From positions 110,173 through 174,172 of the forward strand of contig JBGTNL010000093.1 of NCBI GenBank assembly GCA_041743085.1: DNA of 64,000 nt. Reading direction: 5' to 3'. Position 1 is the first letter of the stretch. Each line of letters begins with the position of its first letter. This stretch comes from JAFMPW01 sp041743085. GTDB lineage: Bacteria; Bacteroidota; Bacteroidia; Flavobacteriales; Flavobacteriaceae. The position numbers were made by a program, and so were the translations under genes. The notes under the pieces are model-generated. The model worked only from the letters and a program-made list of their open reading frames with translations. It was not told the origin of the DNA and did not search any database. This document shows positions 43,901 through 53,254 of the stretch, piece by piece.

Positions 43901-46900
43901 ATCCCGCCATTCCGGCTTCAAACAGTAACAATGTGCAACGCGATTGGCTTTTCCGAATAGATCCTAATTCCACATTGGGCTATTACGGCCATCCCAATCC
44001 CTTAAGAGGTGAATTTGTCCTTAACCGGGGAGATGCGGATGTTATGAACGCGGCTTACAATGGCGTTCAGCCCGATATAAATTATAGGGGAGCCGCGTTC
44101 GATTTCGAATTCAACAAATCACCAAACGGGGTAATAGAATACCGGAGCGACTCGGAGAACGGAAACCTGCAGGGTGCGTTGCTCATCGTTAGATATAGCG
44201 GCGGTAGTGACATTGTTGCCGTAGTTCCCGATGGTCCCTGGGGGGACATTTCTACATTTAAAGAGGGTATTCCCGGATTTACAGGTTTTCAGGATCCCCT
44301 TGATCTTACCGAGGATGTTGCTACTGGAAATATTTATGTATCCGATTATGGCAGAAGTGAGATTATATTGTTAAAACCCAGCCAGCAGGCTTCTCCTAAA
44401 CCGGTGATTGCGCTTAGCGTTGATCGGGTAACCGGCGATGCTGTTACAGCCGGTGCAAATACGTACACCGAACAAGTTATCCTGTCTAATCTTGGCAATG
44501 CAATCCTGAATAATATCACCGCACAGATCAGCGGAGTAAATGGTGATCAGTTCAGAGTAACAGGTTTACCGGCAAGCCTAAACGTACAAAATTCGGATTC
44601 TTTCGAGGTCATTTTTGATCCGACCTCCAATGGGCCGAAGTTTGCTCAACTGATCATTTCCGGAACCGATGCCGCCCCATCAGTACTTACCTTAAGGGGA
44701 CTTGGTAAAAACGGTACAAATGAACCTTCTTTACAATGGATTTTTGATACCTATCTAGGAAACGGAGTGGTAAATACCGGAGATACGAATGCCTCCACTT
44801 CTATCATTGATTTGCCCGGTGCTAGCTCTTACAATGATGCCTTGGGAGATGAAGTTGATATTCAGCAATTTGAGAGGGCGGTTGATGCTCCGGTGAGCAT
44901 AGAGGTACTAAGTGTTTATGGTCCTGAAGCAAATCCCACCGTGGGTTTTGGCTGGTATCCCAGCGGAAATACGGCGGCAACCAAAGAATTGTTCACAGTT
45001 GAAAATGCGATTCCCGGGAACAATCAGACCCTGAATCCGATTTTAAATGGGACTCTGGAATTTGATCCGGGGGTTCAAAGTTTTGGATTTTACAACAGGT
45101 GGCCCTTCTTTAATAATAGGCATTTATACAGTGAGAATGCCTTAAATAAATTCAGTAATGCCATTCCCCATCATATTAGGGTGTACGAATTGCCAGGCGA
45201 AAAAAATGCCTATATCATCACGACAGAAGAACATGTTTCCGGATTTGATTATCAAGATATTGTAGTCATCGCAAGGAATATCAGACCTTTTAATGATGGT
45301 CCAACGCTGGCATGCACTCCCATCAGCACTCGTGAATGTAATGAACTGGAGGCGGGGCTGCCTTTTAACCTGTTCTTCTCAGGTGACGAGGGCGGACTGT
45401 CCAATACCGGATTTACTATGGTTGATGATCCATCGGCAAGGATTGCGGCTGACGGTCCAATTTCGAATGTGAATGTACCCGGATACGAACCCAACCGGTT
45501 GAGTTTTTCAAATGGCCATCTTGTGGTCAGGGCAAATAACGGGATTGCTTTTTCAACCAATGACGGGGGAGCAGGGCAAAGTACAGATGTCAATTCACAA
45601 ATTAATTCGCTGGGCGTAGGTCTGAACGCGAATTCCTATGGCAACTTTAGCATAACGACTACACTCCTAAATCCTTACGAAGATGCCACTGGCAACTCCG
45701 AACAGGCCGGTATATGGTTCGGTCTGGACGAGGATAATTTTGTAAAACTGAATACCACTAACGGAGGGATTGTTGAAGTGAGAACGGAAGTAGCAGGGGT
45801 GTCGGGAGCAGCCAATGCGGTAACGGCTACAGGCATAACGGGACTACACACGAGTACTGTTAGTCTTCGACTTTATATTGACCTGGAAAACAACCTAATT
45901 GCGGGTTTCTATTCACTTAACGGTAACCTGGAAGTTGAAGTGGGTTCACTTCCTTTGCCTTCGGTGTATCTCAGTGGAAATGTGGACTACGGCAACCTTA
46001 GTTTTGCCGGGGTTTATGCGACAAAGCGAAGAGAACTTACGGCAGAAGTTAATTATTCCTTCGATGATTTTGCCATTACACCAGATAGTCTAACAAGTTT
46101 TGACCCTGTGAGGATCAATTTTTCCTTACCCGGGGACGTGCCACCCAACGGTTATCTGGTTGATTCCGGCTTGGGTTTTGGAGATCGTGGCAATACCCGT
46201 AGCTACGGATGGTTAACTACAAATGGGCAGACCCCTCTGAACTTATCCCGGAATGCACGAAATAGAAAAATCGCGGGGATAGGCATTCTTAAAAACACCC
46301 TTGTTCACATGCAGTACGATGATGTGGCCGGGGGCAACGGTACCAACGGTGTCAACATCGAAGGTATATGGGAGATAACCATTCCCAATGGCGTCTATAC
46401 CATTTCTGTGAACGTGGGAGATCCCGGTCTCGATAGTGCCGGGGATACTCCGGGCCACACGATTAATGTGGAAGGTACCAATATCATAAATAATTATGTT
46501 CCTACGGGACAGGCCGGGTCAGCTACCCGGTTTACCACCGGCAGTGCAACGGTATCGGTTAACGATGGAAGATTAACCGTTGATGCCTTCGGTGGATTCA
46601 ATACGAAGATCAACTCCTTGGAAATCGTTCAAACAGGGGCCGGCGAAAATCCAATAATTACCGCCATCTTTGATGGTTCTTCTATTGCACCCGATGTGTA
46701 CAATGGAAGTGTTGCTATTACTCTGGAAGCCACTGACCGGAACGACAGTGGTATAGCCAGCCTGGAATACATCCTTGATGCGGCCCCTGCGGTCAGCTAT
46801 ACCGGTCCGATCACGGTCTCTGCAGCCGGGGCACATCTTTTGCGGGTTACGGCCGAAGATGGCAACGCAAATGTCACTCAGAAAAGCTTTGGCTTTACTA

Positions 46901-48621
46901 TTACAGGATCTGGGGGGGCAATTATTGCCTTGGAGAACATGACTAAGATACCCGGTACCACCCGTGGCTTTCCGGCAGACGATTATTACACCTTTTATCG
47001 GCATCGCAACCCTCGCTCCGTAATACCCCACGATTCGAATGTATTGCGGATAAATAATGGCGGCACGGGAGATTTAATAGTGACCGGCGTTGCCATCTCG
47101 GGAACCAACGCATACACATATAAAATTTTACCTAAAGGTACGGAGCCCATTAGCCTTCCCATAACCATCCCCCCGGGAAGTTTCAGGGATTTGGAAATTA
47201 CTTTTACAGCTGATCCGGGAGGAGGAAATAATGCAATTTTTAAGGAAACTATCCAAATTACCTCAAATGCCGATAACACCTCCGGGGGCATAGCCACTTT
47301 ACACGGCGGATTTACCCCGCAACCGGAAGGGGGCGATGAGATCAATGCCCAGCAAGTTTTTGATGCCTTCGGTTTTCAATCCAGCATGTTGAGCATTGTC
47401 AACAATAACGGTACCATATCCCCACCGAATAAAGTTCCCTTCAGGCCAAGTTCTAACTTTCCGGATGAGGATAATATCAATGCAGGTTATGAAGGGGATA
47501 TGATCCTGGCCGATGCCTTTGTCCAGGCAGACCCCGCTAAACCCGTCAGGGGGATCCAATTGTCCGCCTTGCACGGACCTGGCACCAATAATGCCAAATT
47601 TGTTGAATTGAATGGTACGGGTACCGTGGGGGACATCAATTTTTCACACGGCTCCGAATATTACCAAACCCTGCTGCCCAAGAAAAGTAGCGGCGTCATT
47701 AATTCGGATATGGCCAATACCATTTCATCACCCTTTAGAATAGCAGTTGCGAACTATCTTAGTACCGGCGGAAATAATATTAACGGCAACAGGCCGGATC
47801 TTCTGGGTGTAAGGCTATATAAGGTTATCGATCACAACGGCAACGTTATTCCCAATGAGTACATCGTCCTTCAGGATTTCGTTCAAAACGGTTGCGGCGC
47901 CGGTTCTGCCAATTGTGACTGGAACGATAATACCTTCTACTTTATCAATATCCGGCCACAGGCGGTGCCCACTGCCCAACCGCTGGATGCTATCCTCGTT
48001 AATGTTGGTGCTTTCTTTAGCGAAGAAGTATCAGCCACCTTCGATAAAGGATATGCGGGAAATAAGCTGGCGTTTGCCGCAACTTACAACAACGGGAACT
48101 TACCTCCCTGGATGACTTTCAATACCATTACCGGGACCCTTTCAGGGACGCCGCCGACAGGGACTACGGGGAATTTCGAAATTCGTATTGTAGCAACCGA
48201 TCTTAATGATTTAACTGCTTCTTCAAGCATAACAGTAGTGGTCAATGAGGGGTTGTTAGCGGTTGCCGATAAGGCGGCGGCAGTTCAAAAAGAAGCGCCT
48301 GAAGTGGATCAAATCATTACGCTTTCAACCAGTCTGGACCCCACCGCTGAAGGCGCTATAGAATCATTTGATGTGCGTATTTATCCGAATCCCGGCGTTG
48401 CGGATATTACCCTGGAAGTTCCTAAGTGGAGCGGTGGTATTACAGCTATTTATGCGCACGATGTGCAAGGCAGGTTGGTGGCCTCCTATGCGCCTGATGA
48501 ATACAGGTATGGAGATGCTTACATGCTGCCAATCCATCAACTGGAGGCCGGGGTATACTATCTGATTATAAAGAATGGAAAGGGATTATCAACCAGCAAG
48601 CGCATCATAGTCAAAAATTAA
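40939..48621 (+). CDS. Giant secreted multidomain protein with malectin-like and lectin-like repeats and T9SS type A sorting domain
   Basis: A 2560-residue protein. A Sec signal (KKRALLSCLFILPLIIFAQ) is followed by: a concanavalin/LamG-like module (about 24-285, GIWFGFDEDNFVKLN); a short Ig-like part; a malectin-like module (about 394-575, INFSNASTVPPAGYG...GYGDRGN); a Big_5-like Ig domain (VIPFDGATDISVTPTISAN, about 580-690); a glucose/sorbosone-dehydrogenase-like beta-propeller (about 705-1150, IGPDHKLYGLSIGGDI, VSDYGRSEIILLKP); an ASH-type Ig domain to about 1260; then a second LamG-like (about 1456-1715) and a second malectin-like module (about 1723-1895). A putative Ig module with cadherin-like He_PIG (LPPWMTFNTITGTLSGTPP) precedes the sorting tail (about 2476-2560, VRIYPNPG...GVYYLIIKNGK...KRIIVKN). 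It is expected at the cell surface or released; carbohydrate binding is likely. Confidence 0.88.
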   Translation: MKKRALLSCLFILPLIIFAQTFCAPISTLDCNGMVVSLPLTLDFSGAVPNTLVEKNGIGTGFTAVLDHSELRRSSDLPISNPDVNGFEPLLLTLGEGTLKIRSQAGIAYLDPPASSNNNNQVNSLGVGLDNITGPLTIETTMLAINTGGGAAQAGIWFGFDEDNFVKLNVIDDHVEMRREVGGLSASGSGSTDQIQVNNLGVRSQNVSLRLVVDPGAMTMSGFYSINGGAFIRLAKIGLDRLVLPPEYLAGRTLNVVNSGISFAGIYATNRNGTQFTASFEDFSVTGQPSERALSFDVSELNFLTEENTVIAGQSAILAASSGNPTVIFSDDPDAGEWLSFPATNVPGEIAFAIKAGVSPGTYSTTVFAVDEPDLGYTNAGITINLEITAAANDFSANINFSNASTVPPAGYGLDSGLGYGDRGNGFKYGWVAANGFNPLDLSANARNRRNGSVGVLQNTLIHMQYADTGGSTGNATEGIWEMELPNGTYNVRVGVGDPIVDDPGTEPNHSINVEGVTLINKYKPVGTSGDPGRFTAASTTVTVSDGKLTIEAAGGFNTKINYVEISGSTVVQPPKVVGVIPFDGATDISVTPTISANDLFLPNKDENGISGVNNNTITNSTVKLYRQGSAVQVGATVNGTGGGDAIILVPNLPLEANTAYVFEISGVEDTAGVPFDFFTSGFTTRNVSTEGATDLDNVSFVNTGSVATGVKYSSLAIGPDHKLYGLSIGGDIRRWDINSDGTLVNEATLTSWKSAYGNRTSVGLVFDPAATAGNLIAYVSHDSGGLSDAPAWDGKISRLTGANLEREDLVVTNLPRSKRDHLTNSLVFKPGEPNVIYFNQGSNSAAGAPDNAWGNRKERLLSAATLRLDLDKLPKAQWPLNAKTTMDPIAINNVNINSPTLISTTGTFTEEGQTLPDEGTYNPYYVNAPLTLFATGVRNAYDLLWHTNGQLYIPANGTAGGSNAPASVNGTRRPDGTFYNHSNPSKYPAIPASNSNNVQRDWLFRIDPNSTLGYYGHPNPLRGEFVLNRGDADVMNAAYNGVQPDINYRGAAFDFEFNKSPNGVIEYRSDSENGNLQGALLIVRYSGGSDIVAVVPDGPWGDISTFKEGIPGFTGFQDPLDLTEDVATGNIYVSDYGRSEIILLKPSQQASPKPVIALSVDRVTGDAVTAGANTYTEQVILSNLGNAILNNITAQISGVNGDQFRVTGLPASLNVQNSDSFEVIFDPTSNGPKFAQLIISGTDAAPSVLTLRGLGKNGTNEPSLQWIFDTYLGNGVVNTGDTNASTSIIDLPGASSYNDALGDEVDIQQFERAVDAPVSIEVLSVYGPEANPTVGFGWYPSGNTAATKELFTVENAIPGNNQTLNPILNGTLEFDPGVQSFGFYNRWPFFNNRHLYSENALNKFSNAIPHHIRVYELPGEKNAYIITTEEHVSGFDYQDIVVIARNIRPFNDGPTLACTPISTRECNELEAGLPFNLFFSGDEGGLSNTGFTMVDDPSARIAADGPISNVNVPGYEPNRLSFSNGHLVVRANNGIAFSTNDGGAGQSTDVNSQINSLGVGLNANSYGNFSITTTLLNPYEDATGNSEQAGIWFGLDEDNFVKLNTTNGGIVEVRTEVAGVSGAANAVTATGITGLHTSTVSLRLYIDLENNLIAGFYSLNGNLEVEVGSLPLPSVYLSGNVDYGNLSFAGVYATKRRELTAEVNYSFDDFAITPDSLTSFDPVRINFSLPGDVPPNGYLVDSGLGFGDRGNTRSYGWLTTNGQTPLNLSRNARNRKIAGIGILKNTLVHMQYDDVAGGNGTNGVNIEGIWEITIPNGVYTISVNVGDPGLDSAGDTPGHTINVEGTNIINNYVPTGQAGSATRFTTGSATVSVNDGRLTVDAFGGFNTKINSLEIVQTGAGENPIITAIFDGSSIAPDVYNGSVAITLEATDRNDSGIASLEYILDAAPAVSYTGPITVSAAGAHLLRVTAEDGNANVTQKSFGFTITGSGGAIIALENMTKIPGTTRGFPADDYYTFYRHRNPRSVIPHDSNVLRINNGGTGDLIVTGVAISGTNAYTYKILPKGTEPISLPITIPPGSFRDLEITFTADPGGGNNAIFKETIQITSNADNTSGGIATLHGGFTPQPEGGDEINAQQVFDAFGFQSSMLSIVNNNGTISPPNKVPFRPSSNFPDEDNINAGYEGDMILADAFVQADPAKPVRGIQLSALHGPGTNNAKFVELNGTGTVGDINFSHGSEYYQTLLPKKSSGVINSDMANTISSPFRIAVANYLSTGGNNINGNRPDLLGVRLYKVIDHNGNVIPNEYIVLQDFVQNGCGAGSANCDWNDNTFYFINIRPQAVPTAQPLDAILVNVGAFFSEEVSATFDKGYAGNKLAFAATYNNGNLPPWMTFNTITGTLSGTPPTGTTGNFEIRIVATDLNDLTASSSITVVVNEGLLAVADKAAAVQKEAPEVDQIITLSTSLDPTAEGAIESFDVRIYPNPGVADITLEVPKWSGGITAIYAHDVQGRLVASYAPDEYRYGDAYMLPIHQLEAGVYYLIIKNGKGLSTSKRIIVKN

Positions 48622-48644
48622 ATTCCAAACGGCTTAAACCGAAT

Positions 48645-48675
48645 GAAAAAGGGTAGTTCCGGAGCTTCCTTTTTC
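48645..48675. terminator. Bidirectional terminator between the giant secreted protein and cphA
   Basis: GAAAAAGGG (48645-48653) pairs with CCTTTTTC (48668-48675) in a convergent intergenic gap; the stem has T-runs on either strand, so it can stop transcripts from both sides. Confidence 0.65.
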
Positions 48676-48724
48676 TAATACAGAAGAATGCAATCTGGTT
48701 TCTGTTCCAATAAAATGGTACTAA

Positions 48725-51364
48725 TTACTTGTCGGCCATAACCAGATCTCCGCTTGCTTCCCTTTCTTTCAGGTTTTTTACCAGTTCCAGGGCGTCCGGT
48801 ACTACATCGCTGCATAATACGATGAGGGCTCCTTTTTGGGCGTTTGCAACGGCATGATTGATGGCGTCACTTTCCGAAGGTATAATCGTGGTTTTCTTAG
48901 TGGGATCTCTCTTTTTTATTCCATCGTTCAGCATTTTGATAAGCTCATCTTCGGATTTCCCCCTGAGATGTTTATCCTGCCGGATAATGATCTCGTCGAA
49001 CATTTCTGCGGCAATACTTCCTATTTCGTTGTTGTCTTCAATCCGCCGGTCACCAATTCCTGCGATTATCCCCACCTTCACAGTAGCTTCCAAATTGTTA
49101 ATAAACTTCTGCAGGGCCCTCATTCCGGCAGGGTTATGGGCATAATCCAGCAGGATATTAAAATTATTGAATTTGAAGAGATTGAGGCGTCCGGGCGTTT
49201 GTGTCGGCGAGGCGTTAAACGTTTCGAGTGCTGCCTTGGTATCCTCTATACTTATGCCCTGCACGTTCGCAGCTATAATCGCGGGAAGAATATTCTGGAT
49301 CATAAAAGCGGCCTTCCCTCCATAGGTGAGCGGAATGTATTCGGCTTTCATGATGCGCATCTTCCAGGAGCTCTTGCAAAGCGTAACATACCCATTTTCA
49401 TAAATGGCGGTAATACCTCCTTTACGTTGCAGTGCCTGGATCCTGGGATTATTTTCATCCATTGAGAAAAGTGCAAGATTACAATTTATGCCTCGCCGCA
49501 TTTCATAGACCAAATCATCGTCAGCGTTTAAAATGGCATAGCCACCTGGAAGAACGGTTTCCGGGATAACCCCTTTTACCTTCGCCAGTTGTTCAACGGT
49601 GTGTATTCCTTTTAACCCTAAATGATCTGCCGCAACGTTGGTAACGATACCTATGTCACAATTTTTAAATCCGAGTCCCGCCCTTAGCATTCCACCCCTG
49701 GCGCACTCCAGTACGGCAAAGTTTACCGTGGGATCTTTCAATACAAATTCTGCACTGCTGGGGCCGGTGCAATCGCCCTTCATCAGGAGATGATTTTGGA
49801 TGTATACCCCATCACTGGTGGTATATCCCACCCTAAATCCCTTCATTTTTGCAATATGAGCGATCAACCTGCTCGTTGTGGTTTTGCCGTTGGTACCGGT
49901 TATGGCCACAATAGGTATCCTCCCCGTATCGCCCTGCCTGGGAAATAGTTTATCAATAACCGGGGCTGCTACGTTTCTTGGTAAACCTATTGTGGGTGAA
50001 AGGTGCATTCTGAATCCGGGACCGGCATTTACCTCCAGTACCGCACCTCCGGTATCAGGGAGGGGTTGGCTGATATCACTTGTCATGATGTCAATTCCGC
50101 AAATATCGAGATCAATGATCTTGGAGATCCTTTCGGCAATAGAAATATTGGTCGGGTGAACTATATCCGTAACATCCTCTGCGGTACCACCCGTACTAAG
50201 ATTGGCAGTATCTTTGAGAATTAACCGTTCTCCTTCGGGCAGTACGGAATTAATGGTATAACCTGCATCTGCAATAATTGTTGTGGTCAGGTTATTGATT
50301 GTAATTTCTGTCAATTCTTTTTCATGACCATAGCCTCGCCTGGGATCTTTATTTACATCAATGATCAGATCTTCGATGGTCGTCTTCCCGTCTCCTATAA
50401 CATGAGCAGGAGTGCGTTTAGCGGCGGCCACTAGTCTATTGTTGATAACCAGCAGCCGGTAATCTTCTCCGGTAATATATTTTTCAACAATTACCCGGCC
50501 GGATACTTCATTCGCGGCCTTAAACGCCTCGAGTGCATGCTCATAATTGTTTATGTCAACGGTAATTCCCCTGCCGTGGTTGCCATCGATTGGTTTAATG
50601 ACTAACGGATACCCTACATAGCTGCAGGCACTTTCCAAACTACTTTCACGGGTAATAATATCACCCCGGGGAACCTCAATTTCAGCTTGCTCCAAAAGGT
50701 ACTTGGTGTCTTCCTTGTCGCAGGCCAGTTCTACTCCAATACTGCTGGTTTCGCTGGTGACTGTAGCCTGTATCCGTTTTTGATTTGCCCCATAGCCCAA
50801 TTGGCACAGCGAATATTTGTTTAAACGGATCCATGGAATACCCCTGCTCTCCGCCTCTTCCACTATAGAACCTGTACTGGGGCCCAGACGCTGGGCCTCC
50901 CTGAGTTCACGCATCCTTTGAATATCAGGATCCAGATCATAATCTTTGGCGGCGATCAGGGCTTCACAAATTTTTACTGCCGCCCTTGCCGCATAGCGTC
51001 CCACATCCTCTTCCATATAGGAGAAGACAACATTATAAACCCCTTTTTCCCCGTAACCCCTTGTTCTGCCAAAACCGGTATCCATACCCGCAAGGGTTTG
51101 TATCTCCAAAGCTATATGTTCTATTACGTGACCCATCCAGGTGCCCTCGATTACCCTCATAAAGAAACCGCCTTCGCAACCTTCGGAACATCTGTGGGAG
51201 TACATGCCGGGCAACAATGCTTTAAGCCTATTCAAAAACCCTTTCATCTTGTTTGTAGGGTAATCCTCCATGACCTCCAGATCCAAAACCATCACTATAA
51301 GTTTTTGGCGGCGAACAGACCAATAGTTTGGCCCCCGCATGGCATTTATTTCTCGTATCTTCAT
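48725..51364 (-). CDS. cphA: Cyanophycin synthetase CphA
   Basis: An 879-residue enzyme that builds multi-L-arginyl-poly-L-aspartate, a nitrogen-rich cytoplasmic storage polymer, without a ribosome. The N-terminal domain (to about 160) has the CphA1-type EGCEGG and GHVIEHIALEIQ segments; an ATP-grasp domain follows (KPIDGNHGRGITVD, 257-270; DICGIDIM and LEVNAGPGFRMH, near 420-453), which adds Asp; the C-terminal Mur-ligase-like domain has P-loop GTNGKTTT at 490-497 and DYAHNPAGM and adds Arg. Length and domain order are those of primer-dependent CphA1. It diverges from cphB with only 94 bases between. Confidence 0.95.
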   Translation of the reverse strand: MKIREINAMRGPNYWSVRRQKLIVMVLDLEVMEDYPTNKMKGFLNRLKALLPGMYSHRCSEGCEGGFFMRVIEGTWMGHVIEHIALEIQTLAGMDTGFGRTRGYGEKGVYNVVFSYMEEDVGRYAARAAVKICEALIAAKDYDLDPDIQRMRELREAQRLGPSTGSIVEEAESRGIPWIRLNKYSLCQLGYGANQKRIQATVTSETSSIGVELACDKEDTKYLLEQAEIEVPRGDIITRESSLESACSYVGYPLVIKPIDGNHGRGITVDINNYEHALEAFKAANEVSGRVIVEKYITGEDYRLLVINNRLVAAAKRTPAHVIGDGKTTIEDLIIDVNKDPRRGYGHEKELTEITINNLTTTIIADAGYTINSVLPEGERLILKDTANLSTGGTAEDVTDIVHPTNISIAERISKIIDLDICGIDIMTSDISQPLPDTGGAVLEVNAGPGFRMHLSPTIGLPRNVAAPVIDKLFPRQGDTGRIPIVAITGTNGKTTTSRLIAHIAKMKGFRVGYTTSDGVYIQNHLLMKGDCTGPSSAEFVLKDPTVNFAVLECARGGMLRAGLGFKNCDIGIVTNVAADHLGLKGIHTVEQLAKVKGVIPETVLPGGYAILNADDDLVYEMRRGINCNLALFSMDENNPRIQALQRKGGITAIYENGYVTLCKSSWKMRIMKAEYIPLTYGGKAAFMIQNILPAIIAANVQGISIEDTKAALETFNASPTQTPGRLNLFKFNNFNILLDYAHNPAGMRALQKFINNLEATVKVGIIAGIGDRRIEDNNEIGSIAAEMFDEIIIRQDKHLRGKSEDELIKMLNDGIKKRDPTKKTTIIPSESDAINHAVANAQKGALIVLCSDVVPDALELVKNLKEREASGDLVMADK

Positions 51365-51431
51365 AATTTCGGGGATTTGCCCGGGATATGGGAATTTCCT
51401 AAATATATAATATTTTTTCGGACAATAAACT

Positions 51432-51439
51432 TATTTTTG
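51432..51439 (+). promoter_or_regulatory. Candidate -7 element for cphB
   Basis: TATTTTTG fits TAnnTTTG and lies 19 bases before the cphB ATG in the 94-base divergent gap with cphA. The gap is too short for fully separate promoters, so the two genes may share control. Confidence 0.4.
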
Positions 51440-51458
51440 CAAGCAAATAAGCATGTAA

Positions 51459-52322
51459 ATGGATGTAAAAGGAACTCTAATACCCATAGGTGGAAATGAA
51501 AAAAAGGGTACGGAAGAAGGGGAACAATTTCATCTGGAATACATTGAAGACGGGATACTTGCCCGAGTGGTGCGTGAAAGTGGGGGCAAAGATGCGTTAA
51601 TAGTGGTCATCCCTACCGCTTCCAGTATTCCTAACGAGGTAAGTGAAAACTATTTGAGAGCCTTTGGGAAACTCGATTGCCCAAATGTAAAAATATTGGA
51701 TATACGTAACAGGGAGCAGTCAGAGGAAGGAAAAAATATTGAGTTGATCGAAAAAGCGGAATGCGTGATGTTCTCCGGTGGAAATCAGTCTAAAATTACC
51801 CGGATGATTGGCGGATCAACCGTCCATAGGATCTTGAAGGAACGTTTTAAAAAAGAAAAATTAGTGATAGCCGGTACCAGCGCCGGAGCCATGTGTATGT
51901 CCAAGGAGATGATCAAAGGAGGCAGCAGCAAGGAATCTCTCATAAAAGGCGCCGTTAGAATGGCTGAAGGAATGGACTTTATTCCCAATCTGATCATAGA
52001 CTCGCACTTTATACAGCGGGGGAGGTTTGGTAGATTGGCAGAAGCAGTGGCAAAGTATCCTAATTTAATGGGAATTGGCCTGGCAGAGGATACAGGATTG
52101 GTGATCAAAAAGTGCAACACTTTTGAAGTAATCGGTTCGGGAATGGTGATCCTGTTCGACCCGCGCAATCTAAAGCATAATAACGTGGAAGTGCTGGAGG
52201 AAGGAACACCCATGTCACTTATAAATCTTAAGACCCATGTGCTTACCAATGGGGATAAATTTAATATAACCAAACGGCAGGTCAAAGTTTTACCCTTGGA
52301 TGCCCCATTTATTACGGCCTAA
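51459..52322 (+). CDS. cphB: Cyanophycinase CphB
   Basis: A 287-residue serine exopeptidase of family S51 that splits cyanophycin into beta-Asp-Arg dipeptides. The nucleophile elbow GTSAGAM puts the serine at 141; IPTASS and FSGGNQSKI are the other family segments, and DSHFIQRGRFGRL (about 175-187) carries the conserved His and binding arginines. No signal peptide, so it acts on intracellular polymer. It diverges from cphA and meets the isoaspartyl peptidase gene tail to tail: the two stop codons overlap by 3 bases. Confidence 0.95.
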   Translation: MDVKGTLIPIGGNEKKGTEEGEQFHLEYIEDGILARVVRESGGKDALIVVIPTASSIPNEVSENYLRAFGKLDCPNVKILDIRNREQSEEGKNIELIEKAECVMFSGGNQSKITRMIGGSTVHRILKERFKKEKLVIAGTSAGAMCMSKEMIKGGSSKESLIKGAVRMAEGMDFIPNLIIDSHFIQRGRFGRLAEAVAKYPNLMGIGLAEDTGLVIKKCNTFEVIGSGMVILFDPRNLKHNNVEVLEEGTPMSLINLKTHVLTNGDKFNITKRQVKVLPLDAPFITA

Positions 52323-53254
52323 TCCCTGTAAATTGAAATTTCTTTTGTTCCCCCTGATGTCCTACGGGCACGGTACATTCCCTCGGTGTTAAATGGCATT
52401 GCGGTATTTCCTTCGGAGTCTACGGCTATTAGCCCGCCGTCACCTCCAATTTTGGGTAGCCTTTCATGAATAACGGCCTCACAGGCATCTTTCAGGGGCA
52501 GCCCCTTATATTCCATTAAACAGGAGACATCATAGGCTACCACCCCCAGGATAAAAAATTCACCACTTCCGGTGCAGGAGACTGCGCAGGTAACGTTGTT
52601 TGCATAGTTACCGGCGCCAATCAGAGCGCTATCGCCTACCCGCCCAAAGCGTTTATTCGTCATGCCTCCCGTTGAAGTGGCGGCGGCAACATTGCCTTGA
52701 GAGTCACAGGCGACAGCGCCAACAGTTCCAAATTTCGGACCTTTTTTAAGTGAGTGGTCTAATTGAAATTGGTCAGAATCCTTAATTTCCTGCCATTGCC
52801 GATAGCGGAGATCATCGTAGAAATAATTCGCATCCATTACCTTATGGCCCATCTTTTTCGCATATTGCATTGCCCCTTTCCCTGTAAGAAAAACGTGATC
52901 GCTTTTTTCCATAACATCACGAGCCAGTAGAATTGGGTTTTTTATTCCGGAAACCAGGGATACGGCCCCCGCATTCAACGTTTTACCGTCCATTATGGAA
53001 GCGTCCATCTCATGGGTGCCTTCTGAAGTAAAAACACTTCCTTTTCCGGCATTGAACAGGGTTGAATCTTCCAGGACAATAACCGTTTCTGTTACCGCTT
53101 TAACAGCGGAGCCGTTGGATTTAAGGATCTCATATCCGAGATTTAGGGCAGTTGCCAGCACGGTTTTGTACGCAGCTTCTTTTTCCGGGGTCATCAGTCC
53201 TTTCACCAGCGTTCCTGCCCCTCCATGTATAGCTATTGAAATTTTTTTATTCAT
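52319..53254 (-). CDS. Isoaspartyl peptidase/L-asparaginase (Ntn hydrolase)
   Basis: A 311-residue plant-type asparaginase-like Ntn hydrolase. Autocleavage before Thr177 (GP-KFG-T177-VGAVA) would give the alpha and beta subunits; the N-terminal HGGAGT and later TSTGGMTNKRFGRVGD and IGAG segments line the active site. Enzymes of this family hydrolyse beta-aspartyl dipeptides, which are the product of cyanophycinase, so it is expected to complete breakdown to Asp and Arg. There is no signal peptide. It is the last gene of the rpe-ypdA-iaaA minus-strand operon, with a 4-base overlap with ypdA. Confidence 0.92.
   Translation of the reverse strand: MNKKISIAIHGGAGTLVKGLMTPEKEAAYKTVLATALNLGYEILKSNGSAVKAVTETVIVLEDSTLFNAGKGSVFTSEGTHEMDASIMDGKTLNAGAVSLVSGIKNPILLARDVMEKSDHVFLTGKGAMQYAKKMGHKVMDANYFYDDLRYRQWQEIKDSDQFQLDHSLKKGPKFGTVGAVACDSQGNVAAATSTGGMTNKRFGRVGDSALIGAGNYANNVTCAVSCTGSGEFFILGVVAYDVSCLMEYKGLPLKDACEAVIHERLPKIGGDGGLIAVDSEGNTAMPFNTEGMYRARRTSGGTKEISIYRD

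Noticed and set aside
48725..51364. Second Mur ligase or glutathione synthetase instead of cyanophycin synthetase
   Set aside because: The N-terminal CphA domain, the ATP-grasp plus Mur-ligase order, the 879-residue length and the adjacent cphB leave no doubt.
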